A stretch of 6,420 bases of DNA, taken from Methanobacteriota archaeon. GTDB taxonomy: Archaea > Thermoplasmatota > Thermoplasmata > RBG-16-68-12. A program made the translations under genes and the position numbers. The stretch covers positions 1 to 6,420 of the forward strand of contig VBMR01000193.1 in NCBI GenBank assembly GCA_005878325.1, in the 5' to 3' direction. This document shows, in pieces, positions 1 through 6,168 of the stretch (position 1 is the stretch's first letter; the number at the start of each line of letters is the position of its first letter). Below the pieces are notes generated by a model. That model ran no database searches. It was not told the origin of the DNA and saw only the letters and a program-made list of their open reading frames with translations.

Positions 1-46
1 CGGGCACCTCTTCGCCCTTCACCTCGGCCTCTTCCTTTTCCAACAT
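1..46 (-). CDS. Possible 5' end of an unidentified gene (partial)
   Basis: Read on the minus strand from an ATG at 46-44, this gives 15 codons (MLEKEEAEVKGEEVP) before the window edge; an in-frame GTG at 55-53 would add three residues. The peptide is strongly acidic and lysine-rich, as expected of a real soluble N-terminus and unlike the Arg/Pro-rich shadow frames nearby. A GGTG lies about 6 nt upstream of the ATG as a weak ribosome-binding site. The same frame stays open upstream to a TAG at 178-176, and its translation there (for example DFRIDWSPTLGAVLAHERL) also looks protein-like, although I see no ATG, GTG or TTG to start it. The true start is therefore uncertain. Too little is visible to name a function, and a chance open frame is possible. 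Confidence 0.3.
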   Translation of the reverse strand, partial: MLEKEEAEVKGEEVP

Positions 47-303
47 GTTGCCCACCTGAGTCAGACGCTCATGAGCGAGGACAGCACCCAGCGTCGGTGA
101 CCAATCGATCCGGAAATCGCCGCGAGGGTCAGACCCTCCTCCCCGTGCCTTGGAATAGCACGAGACGGGTTGAAGCTATCGGTTAGGCCTGAACCAACGA
201 TTTCGGTCCAATGAGGCACTGGTTGAGCCCTCCGACGACCGGCGGCGGTGGCTCGGGTCGGTGCGCTTAAGTCTTTTCCCCCGGCCGACGTTACTCCGAA
301 CCG
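47..303. other. Divergent intergenic region
   Basis: This stretch separates the possible leftward gene from the rightward flavoprotein gene and should hold both promoters. It contains a CTTAAG TATA-like element (see 264-272) and an interrupted palindrome at 181-195 (GGTT, 7 nt, AACC). No tRNA arms, T-run terminator or convincing plus-strand gene was seen. A minus-strand frame is open from 175 to the left edge, so part of this region may be coding if the left gene starts further upstream than 55. Confidence 0.5.
264..272 (+). promoter_or_regulatory. Candidate TATA-like box for the flavoprotein gene
   Basis: CGCTTAAGT is a local AT-rich island centred near 269. An archaeal TATA box centred about 26 nt before the transcription start would place that start near 295, giving a leader of about 8 nt before the ATG at 304. 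The match to the consensus is modest and no clear BRE precedes it. It supports the ATG at 304 over the in-frame ATG at 325. Confidence 0.35.
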
Positions 304-1689
304 ATGTCTGCCCGAGCCGCAGGGATGGGTTTGTCTGAAGAGTTGTCGACGATTGTCGGGCCCGAATACGTCGTCAAGGAGGAGGCCGGGCTTGAGGACT
401 ATCGGAAGGACATGGCGGACTACGAGGCCATGCCGTCCGTCGCGGTCCTCCCGTCGACGGAGGAGGAAATCAGCCGCATCCTGAAGGTCGCGGCCCGCCG
501 CAAGGTGCCCGTGGTCGCCCGCGGGGCGGGGACAAGCCTGACCGGGGCCGTCGTCCTCGAGGGGGCCATCATCATCGACATGAAGCGGTTCAATCGGATT
601 CTCGCCGTCGACTCCGTCAACTGGCACGTCCGAGTCCAGGCGGGGGTCGTCCTCGACGACCTCAACGAGGCGCTGCACAAGGACGGCTTCTTCTTTCCTC
701 CGGACCCGGCGAGCAGCTTCATCTGCACGGTCGGAGGGGCGATCGCGGAAGGTTCTGGGGGAATGCGCTGCGTCCGGTACGGGACGATGCGGGACTGGGT
801 GCTCGCCTTGCGCGTCGTGCTGGCCAACGGTCGCACGAGCTCTTTCGGAGAGCCGCTCGCGAAAAACCGTGTCGGGTACGATCTCGTCCACCTCATGATC
901 GGAAGCGAGGGCACGCTGGGCATCGTGACGGAGGCCTACCTGAAGATCCTACCCCTCCCGTCGGTCCCCCTGGTCCGGATGCTGGTCACCTTCGACGATT
1001 GGCCATCCGCGGGTCGCGCGATCCAAGAGCTGCGCCAGCGGCGCATCCGCGCGAACCTGATGGAGTTCATGGACTTGGAGACCATCCTCGCGGTGAACGC
1101 CGCCTTCCAAACGGACTTCGAGGAGGTCGAGGCCACCCTCCTGGTCGACCTGGAAGAACCGTTGGTGACCCCGGCTGAATCGATCTTTCGCGACCATGGC
1201 GCGCGGACGTTCACCCGGGCCACGAACGAGGAAGAGGCCGAGCGGTTCTACTCCGTGCGGAGCCATGCGTACCTGGCGATCAAAGGGCTGGCGTCCGGCG
1301 TGCAGATTGAGGACGTCACGATTCCGATCGACCGCCTCGCGGAGTATCTCGCCCTCATCAAGGAAGTCGGGACTCGACTCCGGTTGCGGATCCCGACGCT
1401 CGGCCACGCGGGCGACGGCAATGTCCATCCCGCAATCCTGTTCGATCGGGAGGACCCGGCGAGCCGTGCCGCCGCGACCACCGCGTTCGAGGAGCTGTGC
1501 CGATATGCGATCCGCGTCGGAGGGACCGTGACCGGAGAACACGGGGTGGGGGTGCAGAAGGCCGCTCTCATGCGGGAGCAAATGCGGGCGCACGGGGGCG
1601 AGGAAGCCTTGCGGTTGATGAAAGGAATCAAACGGATGTTCGACCCGAAGGGGGTCCTAAATCCGGGGAAATATGTGGAGTTGGCCTGA
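304..1689 (+). CDS. glcD: FAD-binding 2-hydroxyacid dehydrogenase, GlcD/Dld type
   Basis: This 461-residue flavoprotein belongs to the vanillyl-alcohol-oxidase-fold family that includes glycolate oxidase GlcD and D-lactate dehydrogenases. It would oxidise D-lactate, glycolate or a similar 2-hydroxyacid and pass electrons through FAD to an Fe-S partner. The FAD-binding half shows RGAGTSLTG (73-81), PDPASSF to GGAIAEGSGG (133-153) and GSEGTLGIVTEAYLKILPLP (200-219). The C-terminal half has EDVTIP (336-341), the metal/substrate histidine motif GHAGDGNVHP (367-376), GEHGVGVQK (411-419) and the terminal DPKGVLNPGK (447-456). Length and motif order match complete family members. The start at 304 fits an upstream TATA-like box, but the ATG at 325 (residue 8) is a credible alternative. 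The gene faces the LutB/LutC-like unit convergently; that protein supplies Fe-S and CCG domains that GlcD-type enzymes often need. D-lactate, glycolate or another hydroxyacid cannot be distinguished from sequence. Confidence 0.93.
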   Translation: MSARAAGMGLSEELSTIVGPEYVVKEEAGLEDYRKDMADYEAMPSVAVLPSTEEEISRILKVAARRKVPVVARGAGTSLTGAVVLEGAIIIDMKRFNRILAVDSVNWHVRVQAGVVLDDLNEALHKDGFFFPPDPASSFICTVGGAIAEGSGGMRCVRYGTMRDWVLALRVVLANGRTSSFGEPLAKNRVGYDLVHLMIGSEGTLGIVTEAYLKILPLPSVPLVRMLVTFDDWPSAGRAIQELRQRRIRANLMEFMDLETILAVNAAFQTDFEEVEATLLVDLEEPLVTPAESIFRDHGARTFTRATNEEEAERFYSVRSHAYLAIKGLASGVQIEDVTIPIDRLAEYLALIKEVGTRLRLRIPTLGHAGDGNVHPAILFDREDPASRAAATTAFEELCRYAIRVGGTVTGEHGVGVQKAALMREQMRAHGGEEALRLMKGIKRMFDPKGVLNPGKYVELA

Positions 1690-1776
1690 GTTGCGGCGCC
1701 GATGCTGCTCGAAGGCGATCGCCTGAATACACGCGGTTCATAACCTCAAAGAGCCTCGGGCCGCCGGGGTGCGCCC

Positions 1777-2055
1777 GTGGTCGCGCGTGGGGATGCGGTC
1801 CTGATTGGCTTGCCGGGCCTCATGGCATTGTACGTGGGCGCGTTCATGTCGATCTCTTCGCGCTTCCAAGCTTGGTTTGGCATCGTCCTGCTGGGGGTCG
1901 GCACCGGAGTGCTCGCCCTCGCCGTCGCCCTCTACGTCGCCGCAGGACCGGCCCCCTGGACCCCGCAACCGACGGGAGGGCCGCCCTGGGTCTCCCTCGC
2001 GTGTCCGGTCTACGGGACACCTCTCGCCTGGGTAGACGAAGTAGGCCAGTGGTAA
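1777..2055 (+). CDS. Small two-helix membrane protein with a broken zinc-ribbon tail
   Basis: The 92-residue product starts at GTG 1777 and has two hydrophobic helices, about 8-26 and 33-56, then a Pro/Gly-rich linker (57-71) and CPVYGTPLAWVDEVGQW (76-92) before TAA. The tail resembles the first half of a CPxCG...W-Y-C-x-x-C zinc ribbon, an architecture (two helices, Pro-rich linker, ribbon) I associate with small archaeal membrane proteins of unknown function. The second cysteine of the first knuckle is tyrosine (Tyr79, TAC). The frame stops at TAA 2053 and TGA 2056, yet AQCQAYH continues in the same frame at 2059-2079. The gene therefore looks recently damaged, or encodes a variant lacking zinc binding. 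A TTCATAAC element at 1738-1745 could be its TATA box. It lies 87 nt after glcD and is overlapped antisense by the LutB-like reading frame (1844-2055). No function can be assigned. Confidence 0.6.
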   Translation: MVARGDAVLIGLPGLMALYVGAFMSISSRFQAWFGIVLLGVGTGVLALAVALYVAAGPAPWTPQPTGGPPWVSLACPVYGTPLAWVDEVGQW

Positions 2056-4120
2056 TGAGCCCAGTGTCAGGCCTATCACGGTCCGGCTCGTGCCTGCTGC
2101 TCTCCGTGGAAATCAGAGTGCAGTCGCTCGCCCGGAACTGGTCGAACAGCTTTTCTCCAACGGCCATCGAGAGTTCGTATCCCAGCCATCCGCTCTTCAT
2201 CCCATAGGTCCCTGCGATCCCGCAGCAGGTTCCCGTTTCCACTGGGCGCACGCGGTATCCCGCCCACTCGAGGAAGCGCATGGCGGGGACCCCGGAGGAG
2301 AGAGCACGGTCGTGACAGGGGATGTGGAAGCCGACGGTGCCCGCGGCATCGCGGTCCGGCCGGAGGGGGAGCCGCGACAGGTCTCGTTCGATGAACTCGA
2401 AGAACCCGCGAGAATGGTCCGCGACCTGGGCCGCCCGATCGCCTTCCTGGAGCTTGGGATACACTTTGCGGAGCATGTACACGGCGGTGGGCTCCGTCGA
2501 GACGATGTCGTACCCTTGGTCCACCAGGGGGGCGAGGACTCGGAGGTTCGCGGCGGCCAGCTTCGACGCCTTTCCCAGCTGGCCGTACGACACGTAGGGC
2601 ATGCCGCTCCACCGGACGTCCGGGATCATGACCGAGTATCCGAGGCGCTCGAGAATTTCGATCGCGCGCAGGCCCAGATCGGGGTTGTTGTATTCCGCGT
2701 ACAGGTCCGGGAAGAACGCGACCTTGCCCGCGCGCTCGGACCCGCCGCTCTTGTTCCGAAAGCGGGACCGCAAGGTCCGATGAGTGAAGGCGGGAAGGGT
2801 GCGCCGACGGTCCACCCCGAGGGTCCACTCCATCAGGAGCCGCATCGGACCCCTTTCGAGGAATCCGTTGGCGAGGGGCGCTGCAAGGGATGCGAGTTTC
2901 GCGAACGCCTCGGAGGCCATGAAGAACCGCTCCGCGGTCGGTTGCCCGTGGGCTTCGACGTCTTGCTCCTTCACCTTCGCAATCATGAAGGGGATGTCGA
3001 TGTCGACGGGGCAGATCTCGTGGCAGAGACCGCACGAGACGCAGAGGTGGGCGAACGAAGCCTCCTCGAGTCCGTGGACGTTCGCGGTCCAAGGGATTCC
3101 GATTGGCCCGGGATAAATGTGGCCGAACACATGGCCACCCGTCACACCGTAGGTCGGGCAGATGTTCATGCAAGCCCCGCACCGGATGCAGTTGAGCGCA
3201 TCCTTGAAGATCGGATCGGCGCGCATCCGGGTCCGACCGTTGTCCAGGATGATGACGTGGAATTCCCGCCCCATCGGGTCTCCCGCCACGGCCTGTCGTT
3301 GGGAGATGAGTGATACGTACACGGTCATCCGTTGGCCCGTCGCGCTGATCGCGTGCCCGCGGACCAGGTCGGCGGCGTCCTCCCACCGGCGGACGATCTT
3401 CTCCAAGCCGATCAGGGCGATGTGGATCCGCGGCACGCTCGACACAAGCCGGCCATTGCCCTCGTTCGTCTCGACGACGATGGACCCCGTCTCCGCAACC
3501 CCGATGTTCGCGCCCGTCACCCCGACGTTCGCGGCGAGAAACATGGGACGGAGCCGCGCGCGGACCGCTGACAAGATGCTCGACGGCTCCGGAGCGATCG
3601 GTTCCTTGTACACTTCCGTGAGCATGCGCGCGATCCGTTCCGACGTCATGTGAATCGCGGGCATGACCAGGTGCGAGGGCTTTTCTCCCGCGACCTGACA
3701 GAGGAGTTCTCCCAGGTCTGTTTCGATCGCCCGGATGCCCTCTGCCTCCAAGCCCTGGTTCATCTCGATCTCCTCCGACGTAAGGGATTTCGATTTCACG
3801 AGGAACTCGGCCTTCTCGGCTCGGCAGAGGTCGAGGATGTACCGCACGGCCTCCGGGCCGGTCGACGCGAAGAAGACATGCCCTCCGTTCGCCCGAACCG
3901 CCTCCGCGAAAGCCTCCGCGATCGTGGGATCCTGGACCGCGGTCTCCTTGATCGATCGCACCTGCTCCCGAAACACGGGCAGATCGAGCCCGGCCTTCTC
4001 GATCGTCGTGGTCCGGGCCGCCCGAGCCCGATCCATCGCCTCCCACAACTTCCCGATCCGTTCCGGCTCTTCGATCGATTGACGGACCTTGGCGGCGAGC
4101 CGAGATCGTCCCGTGCGCAT
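1844..4120 (-). CDS. LutB-LutA fusion: LUD, 2x[4Fe-4S] and CCG domain oxidoreductase, aberrant C-terminus
   Basis: The open frame encodes 758 residues. A LutB-type LUD domain covers about 60-275, with GVTGANIGVAETGSIV (200-215) and SSVPRIHIALIG (227-238). Two ferredoxin-like motifs follow: C311xxC314xxC317xxxC321P and C360xxC363xxC366xxxC370P. A LutA/GlcF-like CCG region spans about 465-675, with PCHDR (601-605) and ETGTCCGIAGTYG (628-640). The first CCG site is replaced by RWSGMP (503-508). The protein would carry electrons from lactate or glycolate oxidation, probably towards quinone. After LISTESS (residue 675, base 2096) the usual family ending, a Cys-containing stretch then HPxxLL, is absent. 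The remaining 83 residues hold about 24 arginines and run antisense to the small membrane gene, so they are probably not a conserved domain. The ATG at 4120 has a strong ribosome-binding site and lies 3 nt after the lutC-like stop. Function is inferred from the Lut and Glc families. Confidence 0.88.
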   Translation of the reverse strand: MRTGRSRLAAKVRQSIEEPERIGKLWEAMDRARAARTTTIEKAGLDLPVFREQVRSIKETAVQDPTIAEAFAEAVRANGGHVFFASTGPEAVRYILDLCRAEKAEFLVKSKSLTSEEIEMNQGLEAEGIRAIETDLGELLCQVAGEKPSHLVMPAIHMTSERIARMLTEVYKEPIAPEPSSILSAVRARLRPMFLAANVGVTGANIGVAETGSIVVETNEGNGRLVSSVPRIHIALIGLEKIVRRWEDAADLVRGHAISATGQRMTVYVSLISQRQAVAGDPMGREFHVIILDNGRTRMRADPIFKDALNCIRCGACMNICPTYGVTGGHVFGHIYPGPIGIPWTANVHGLEEASFAHLCVSCGLCHEICPVDIDIPFMIAKVKEQDVEAHGQPTAERFFMASEAFAKLASLAAPLANGFLERGPMRLLMEWTLGVDRRRTLPAFTHRTLRSRFRNKSGGSERAGKVAFFPDLYAEYNNPDLGLRAIEILERLGYSVMIPDVRWSGMPYVSYGQLGKASKLAAANLRVLAPLVDQGYDIVSTEPTAVYMLRKVYPKLQEGDRAAQVADHSRGFFEFIERDLSRLPLRPDRDAAGTVGFHIPCHDRALSSGVPAMRFLEWAGYRVRPVETGTCCGIAGTYGMKSGWLGYELSMAVGEKLFDQFRASDCTLISTESSRHEPDRDRPDTGLITTGLLRLPRREVSRRPDTRGRPRAALPSVAGSRGPVLRRRRGRRRGRALRCRPPAGRCQTKLGSAKRST
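2053..2082 (+). pseudogene. Relic second knuckle of the zinc ribbon, after stop codons
   Basis: In frame with the small membrane gene, the codons TAA TGA GCC CAG TGT CAG GCC follow Trp92, and TAT CAC comes next. Read as single-base changes of TAC and TGC, the first two codons restore Y-C-A-Q-C-Q-A-Y-H, a CxxC knuckle at the position expected for a zinc ribbon. Both stops fall exactly on the expected Tyr and Cys. This points to nonsense mutations in a formerly longer gene, although sequencing error or read-through has not been excluded. Confidence 0.5.
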
Positions 4121-4123
4121 GGC

Positions 4124-4717
4124 CTACCTCCCCTCGTACCAGTCCAAGAGGAGGACGTGGAGGGAGTGCGGACCATGGACTCCATAGAGGAGGCGCATTT
4201 CGATGTCTCCGGTGCGGCTCGGCCCCGAGATGAACGTGATCGTGGGTCGCACCGCAGGTCCACTTTCCCGGAGAATTCTCCCCGCGCGGGCCATCGCCTC
4301 CCGCACGTCCTGGACCAATCGCCCTGCGGGGAGGAGGATCACGTGGACGATCGGGAGCGAGGCCGCGAGCCTCGCGGCATCGTCGTGAGCGACCTCGACG
4401 ACCGCGCCGTCATCCGCGATCGCAAAGTCCGCCCAGGTGACGCCCACTTCCGCGGCGGCGCAGGCGGCAACGACCTCCTTCGGCGGGAGATCTTCGAGAA
4501 ACTGAACCGACAGGCCTTCGAGGGCGGCGCCAACGAGCGTCCGGAACTCGGAAGGAAGGTTCGCGACGACGACCCGATGGCTGCGGTGTCCGTCGACGAT
4601 GGACCGGAGGGTGCTCCGAGTCGCGTCCCTTGTCGCGACCGAATGGGGTTCGGCCCTCAACTCCCGAAGCGCGGCGACGAATTGGTCCGTGCGTTTCTGC
4701 TCCGAGAGAATGACCAC
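4124..4717 (-). CDS. lutC: LutC-like LUD domain protein
   Basis: The likely product is 197 residues from a GTG at 4717, somewhat shorter at the N-terminus than the roughly 240 residues of Bacillus LutC. Family motifs are clear: AEVGVTWADFAIADDGAVVE (89-108), SLPIVHVILLPAGRLV (120-135), TFISGPSRTGDIE (161-173) and GVHGPHSLHVLLL (179-191). LutC proteins work with LutA and LutB in lactate oxidation; their exact biochemical role is less clear than that of the Fe-S subunits. The frame is open upstream to 5122, but that part reads antisense through the antiporter gene and is Arg/Gly-rich, so it is rejected. The GTG is only 2 nt after GGAGG (4724-4720), which is too close for a standard Shine-Dalgarno, whereas an ATT at 4711 would sit at normal spacing; the exact start is uncertain. 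The stop at 4124 is 3 nt before the LutB-LutA gene, so the two almost surely form one operon. Confidence 0.85.
   Translation of the reverse strand: MVILSEQKRTDQFVAALRELRAEPHSVATRDATRSTLRSIVDGHRSHRVVVANLPSEFRTLVGAALEGLSVQFLEDLPPKEVVAACAAAEVGVTWADFAIADDGAVVEVAHDDAARLAASLPIVHVILLPAGRLVQDVREAMARAGRILRESGPAVRPTITFISGPSRTGDIEMRLLYGVHGPHSLHVLLLDWYEGR
4126..4133 (-). promoter_or_regulatory. Shine-Dalgarno site for the LutB-LutA fusion gene
   Basis: On the minus strand GGGGAGGT ends 5 nt before the ATG at 4120. It overlaps the last codons and TAG stop of the lutC-like gene. This fixes the start of the downstream gene and indicates translation from a shared lutC-lutB message. Confidence 0.7.
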
Positions 4718-4836
4718 TTCCTCCGGCCTGCGGATAACGCGGCCCAGCTTATGGGCTTCACGTACGCAATCGCATCGCGATTTCGAACGTCGCGAACCGG
4801 TGGGCCCAAAGAGAGGACCCCAACCGGAAGTGAGTG
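4718..4836 (-). promoter_or_regulatory. Upstream region of the lutC-lutB unit with a small inverted repeat
   Basis: This 119-nt gap lies between the antiporter stop and the lutC-like start and probably holds the operon promoter. On the minus strand CCATAAGC, centred near 4751, is the best TATA-like element; a start 26 nt on would give a leader of about 8 nt before GTG 4717. The element lies inside a perfect inverted repeat, GCCCA-5 nt-TGGGC (4742-4756), a possible operator, though arms this short can occur by chance. A bulged hairpin of about 8 bp (ACCGG/CCGGT with CCC/GGG) at roughly 4796-4827 lacks a T-run, so I do not call it a terminator. Confidence 0.35.
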
Positions 4837-6123
4837 CTACGTTTGGCGGGCGGGATCGTCGGCACCTGACACCGACGTCTCGCCGGCCGAAAGGCGTTCC
4901 CCCACGACGCCCTTCAGTGCGCGCTTGAACAGGGGCACGGGCAGGATCGAGACCAGGATCAGAACCACAACGATCATGGAGAACAGGGCATCCCCAATGA
5001 ACCCGGCCGACAGGGCCGTGACGGCCACGATCAGCCCGACTTCCCCGCGAGGAGTCATTCCCCATCCGACCGCGAGGGCCTCCTGCCGTGTCATTTTCAT
5101 CAACCGAGCGGGGATGCCGCACCCAACGACTTTTGTGGCCACGCCGATCACGAGCAGCACGAGCGCGAATGGAAGCAGGTCGAGGTGGCTGGCGACCGCC
5201 GAGAAGTCGACCTGGAGCCCGAGGGACACAAAGAAAATGGGAGTGAAAATGGCCCCCAGATGCCGGGCCCCTTCCCGGAAATCGTCCTGAAGCGGGGTGT
5301 TGGCGAACAGGCTGCCGGCCAGAAAGGCACCGACGATGGCGGAGAGCCCGATGGACTCGGCCGTGAGGGAGAAGAGAAAGGCGATGGCCATCGCGATGAT
5401 GAACCCCCCGTGGTGGAGTCCGAGCTTGGCCCCTTCCGCGTGGATTCGCATGACGATTCGGCGGAGCAAGAAAATGCCCACCGCCAAACCGACGACGAGG
5501 AATCCGACGGCCTCGGCCAGGAGCAGGGCGAGATCGAACGGGCTCACCCGCCCCGCCTCGGCTCCGACGACGACCGACAGGACGATCAGGCCCATGACGT
5601 CATCGACGACCGCGGCCCCGAGGATCGTCTGGGCGACCCGTTCTTTAAGCAGGTTGAATTCCAGGAGCAATCCGGCCGTGATGGCAACGCTGGTCGCGGT
5701 GAGGGTTGCGCCGACGAAGAGGGCGACGGTGAACGCGTTCCCATTCGAGCCGAACGAGCTCGGTTGCACCAAGTAGAGGGCGCTCACAGATCCGACAACG
5801 AGTGGCAACAGGACGCCTCCCGAGGCAACGGCCACATTCCTACCGGTGTAGATCATCCGGAAGTCGCTGTCCAACCCGATGAGAAAGAGGAGGAAGATGG
5901 AACCGAGGACCGCGAGGGTCGCGACCACCGTCGGGTCGAACACGTATCGATAAGGGCCCAGGGCCGCGTTCCCCACCAGGCTCGGACCGAGGACGATGCC
6001 GATCGCGATCTCCGCGATGAGGGTGGGTTGGTGGAACCGACGAAAGAGGATGTGACTCAAGGTCGCCAGGGTCAAGAGGATCGTGAGCTGCTGGAACAGA
6101 GCCGCCGTCCCGACGACCGCCAC
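4837..6123 (-). CDS. CPA2-family cation/proton antiporter (NapA/Kef-like, Na+/H+ type)
   Basis: This 428-residue integral membrane protein is hydrophobic along nearly its whole length, with about 12-13 predicted helices. It would exchange Na+ (or K+) for H+ across the cytoplasmic membrane, controlling internal pH and salt. Diagnostic features are ATLTATSVAITAGLL (139-153) in the unwound-helix region, the ion-binding pair Asp174-Asp175 in AAVVDDVMGLI (170-180), the TKVVGCGIPARL stretch (330-341), whose Lys331 may match the conserved lysine of NapA, and GMTPRGEVGLIVA (355-367). The DD pair favours an electrogenic Na+/H+ antiporter over the QD-type Kef K+ channels. There is no C-terminal TrkA-N/RCK domain; the last 28 residues are a short polar tail. 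The GTG start at 6123 lies 26-27 nt after a TATA-like box, consistent with a leaderless transcript. The gene is 45 nt downstream of the thiamine-diphosphate enzyme gene but has its own probable promoter. Confidence 0.92.
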   Translation of the reverse strand: MAVVGTAALFQQLTILLTLATLSHILFRRFHQPTLIAEIAIGIVLGPSLVGNAALGPYRYVFDPTVVATLAVLGSIFLLFLIGLDSDFRMIYTGRNVAVASGGVLLPLVVGSVSALYLVQPSSFGSNGNAFTVALFVGATLTATSVAITAGLLLEFNLLKERVAQTILGAAVVDDVMGLIVLSVVVGAEAGRVSPFDLALLLAEAVGFLVVGLAVGIFLLRRIVMRIHAEGAKLGLHHGGFIIAMAIAFLFSLTAESIGLSAIVGAFLAGSLFANTPLQDDFREGARHLGAIFTPIFFVSLGLQVDFSAVASHLDLLPFALVLLVIGVATKVVGCGIPARLMKMTRQEALAVGWGMTPRGEVGLIVAVTALSAGFIGDALFSMIVVVLILVSILPVPLFKRALKGVVGERLSAGETSVSGADDPARQT

Positions 6124-6145
6124 GACCGCCGCAAACGAACCGAGC

Positions 6146-6153
6146 CTATTAAT
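6146..6153 (-). promoter_or_regulatory. TATA-like box of the antiporter gene (leaderless geometry)
   Basis: On the minus strand ATTAATAG is the most AT-rich octamer in this GC-rich interval. Its centre is 26-27 nt before the first base of GTG 6123, the spacing expected between an archaeal TATA box and its transcription start. No Shine-Dalgarno precedes the GTG. Together these suggest transcription begins at or next to the start codon, independently of the upstream gene. Confidence 0.6.
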
Positions 6154-6168
6154 GGCTGAGCGGCACGG

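Noticed and set aside
181..195. GGTT-7 nt-AACC as part of a tRNA T-arm or a regulator site
   Set aside because: No acceptor, anticodon or D-arm can be built around it, and four-base arms are too short to call an operator.
1738..2079. Minus-strand 113-codon frame with a hydrophobic start
   Set aside because: It is antisense to the small membrane gene and turns Arg/Gly-rich. It does not supply the missing LutB C-terminus.
2076..4046. 656-codon minus-strand frame inside the LutB-LutA gene
   Set aside because: It is a frame-shifted shadow of the same gene with an Arg/Gly/Pro-rich composition. The Fe-S and CCG motifs are only in the 4120-start frame.
4796..4827. Hairpin after the antiporter stop as a terminator
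   Set aside because: The stem is bulged and the loop long, and no T-run follows on the minus strand. Archaeal termination relies mainly on T-rich tracts.
4718..5122. N-terminal extension of the lutC-like frame up to 5122
   Set aside because: The extension overlaps the antiporter coding sequence on the same strand in another frame and has low-complexity, shadow-like composition. LUD family sequence begins near 4717.
3650..5290. Long plus-strand open frame of 546 codons
   Set aside because: It runs antisense to the LutB, LutC and antiporter genes, is rich in Arg/Asp/Gly and has no recognisable motif. The minus strand carries clear family motifs throughout.
5185..6159. 324-codon plus-strand frame over the antiporter
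   Set aside because: It is highly charged (Asp, Glu, Arg), the expected complement of hydrophobic antiporter codons. There is no independent start signal or motif.
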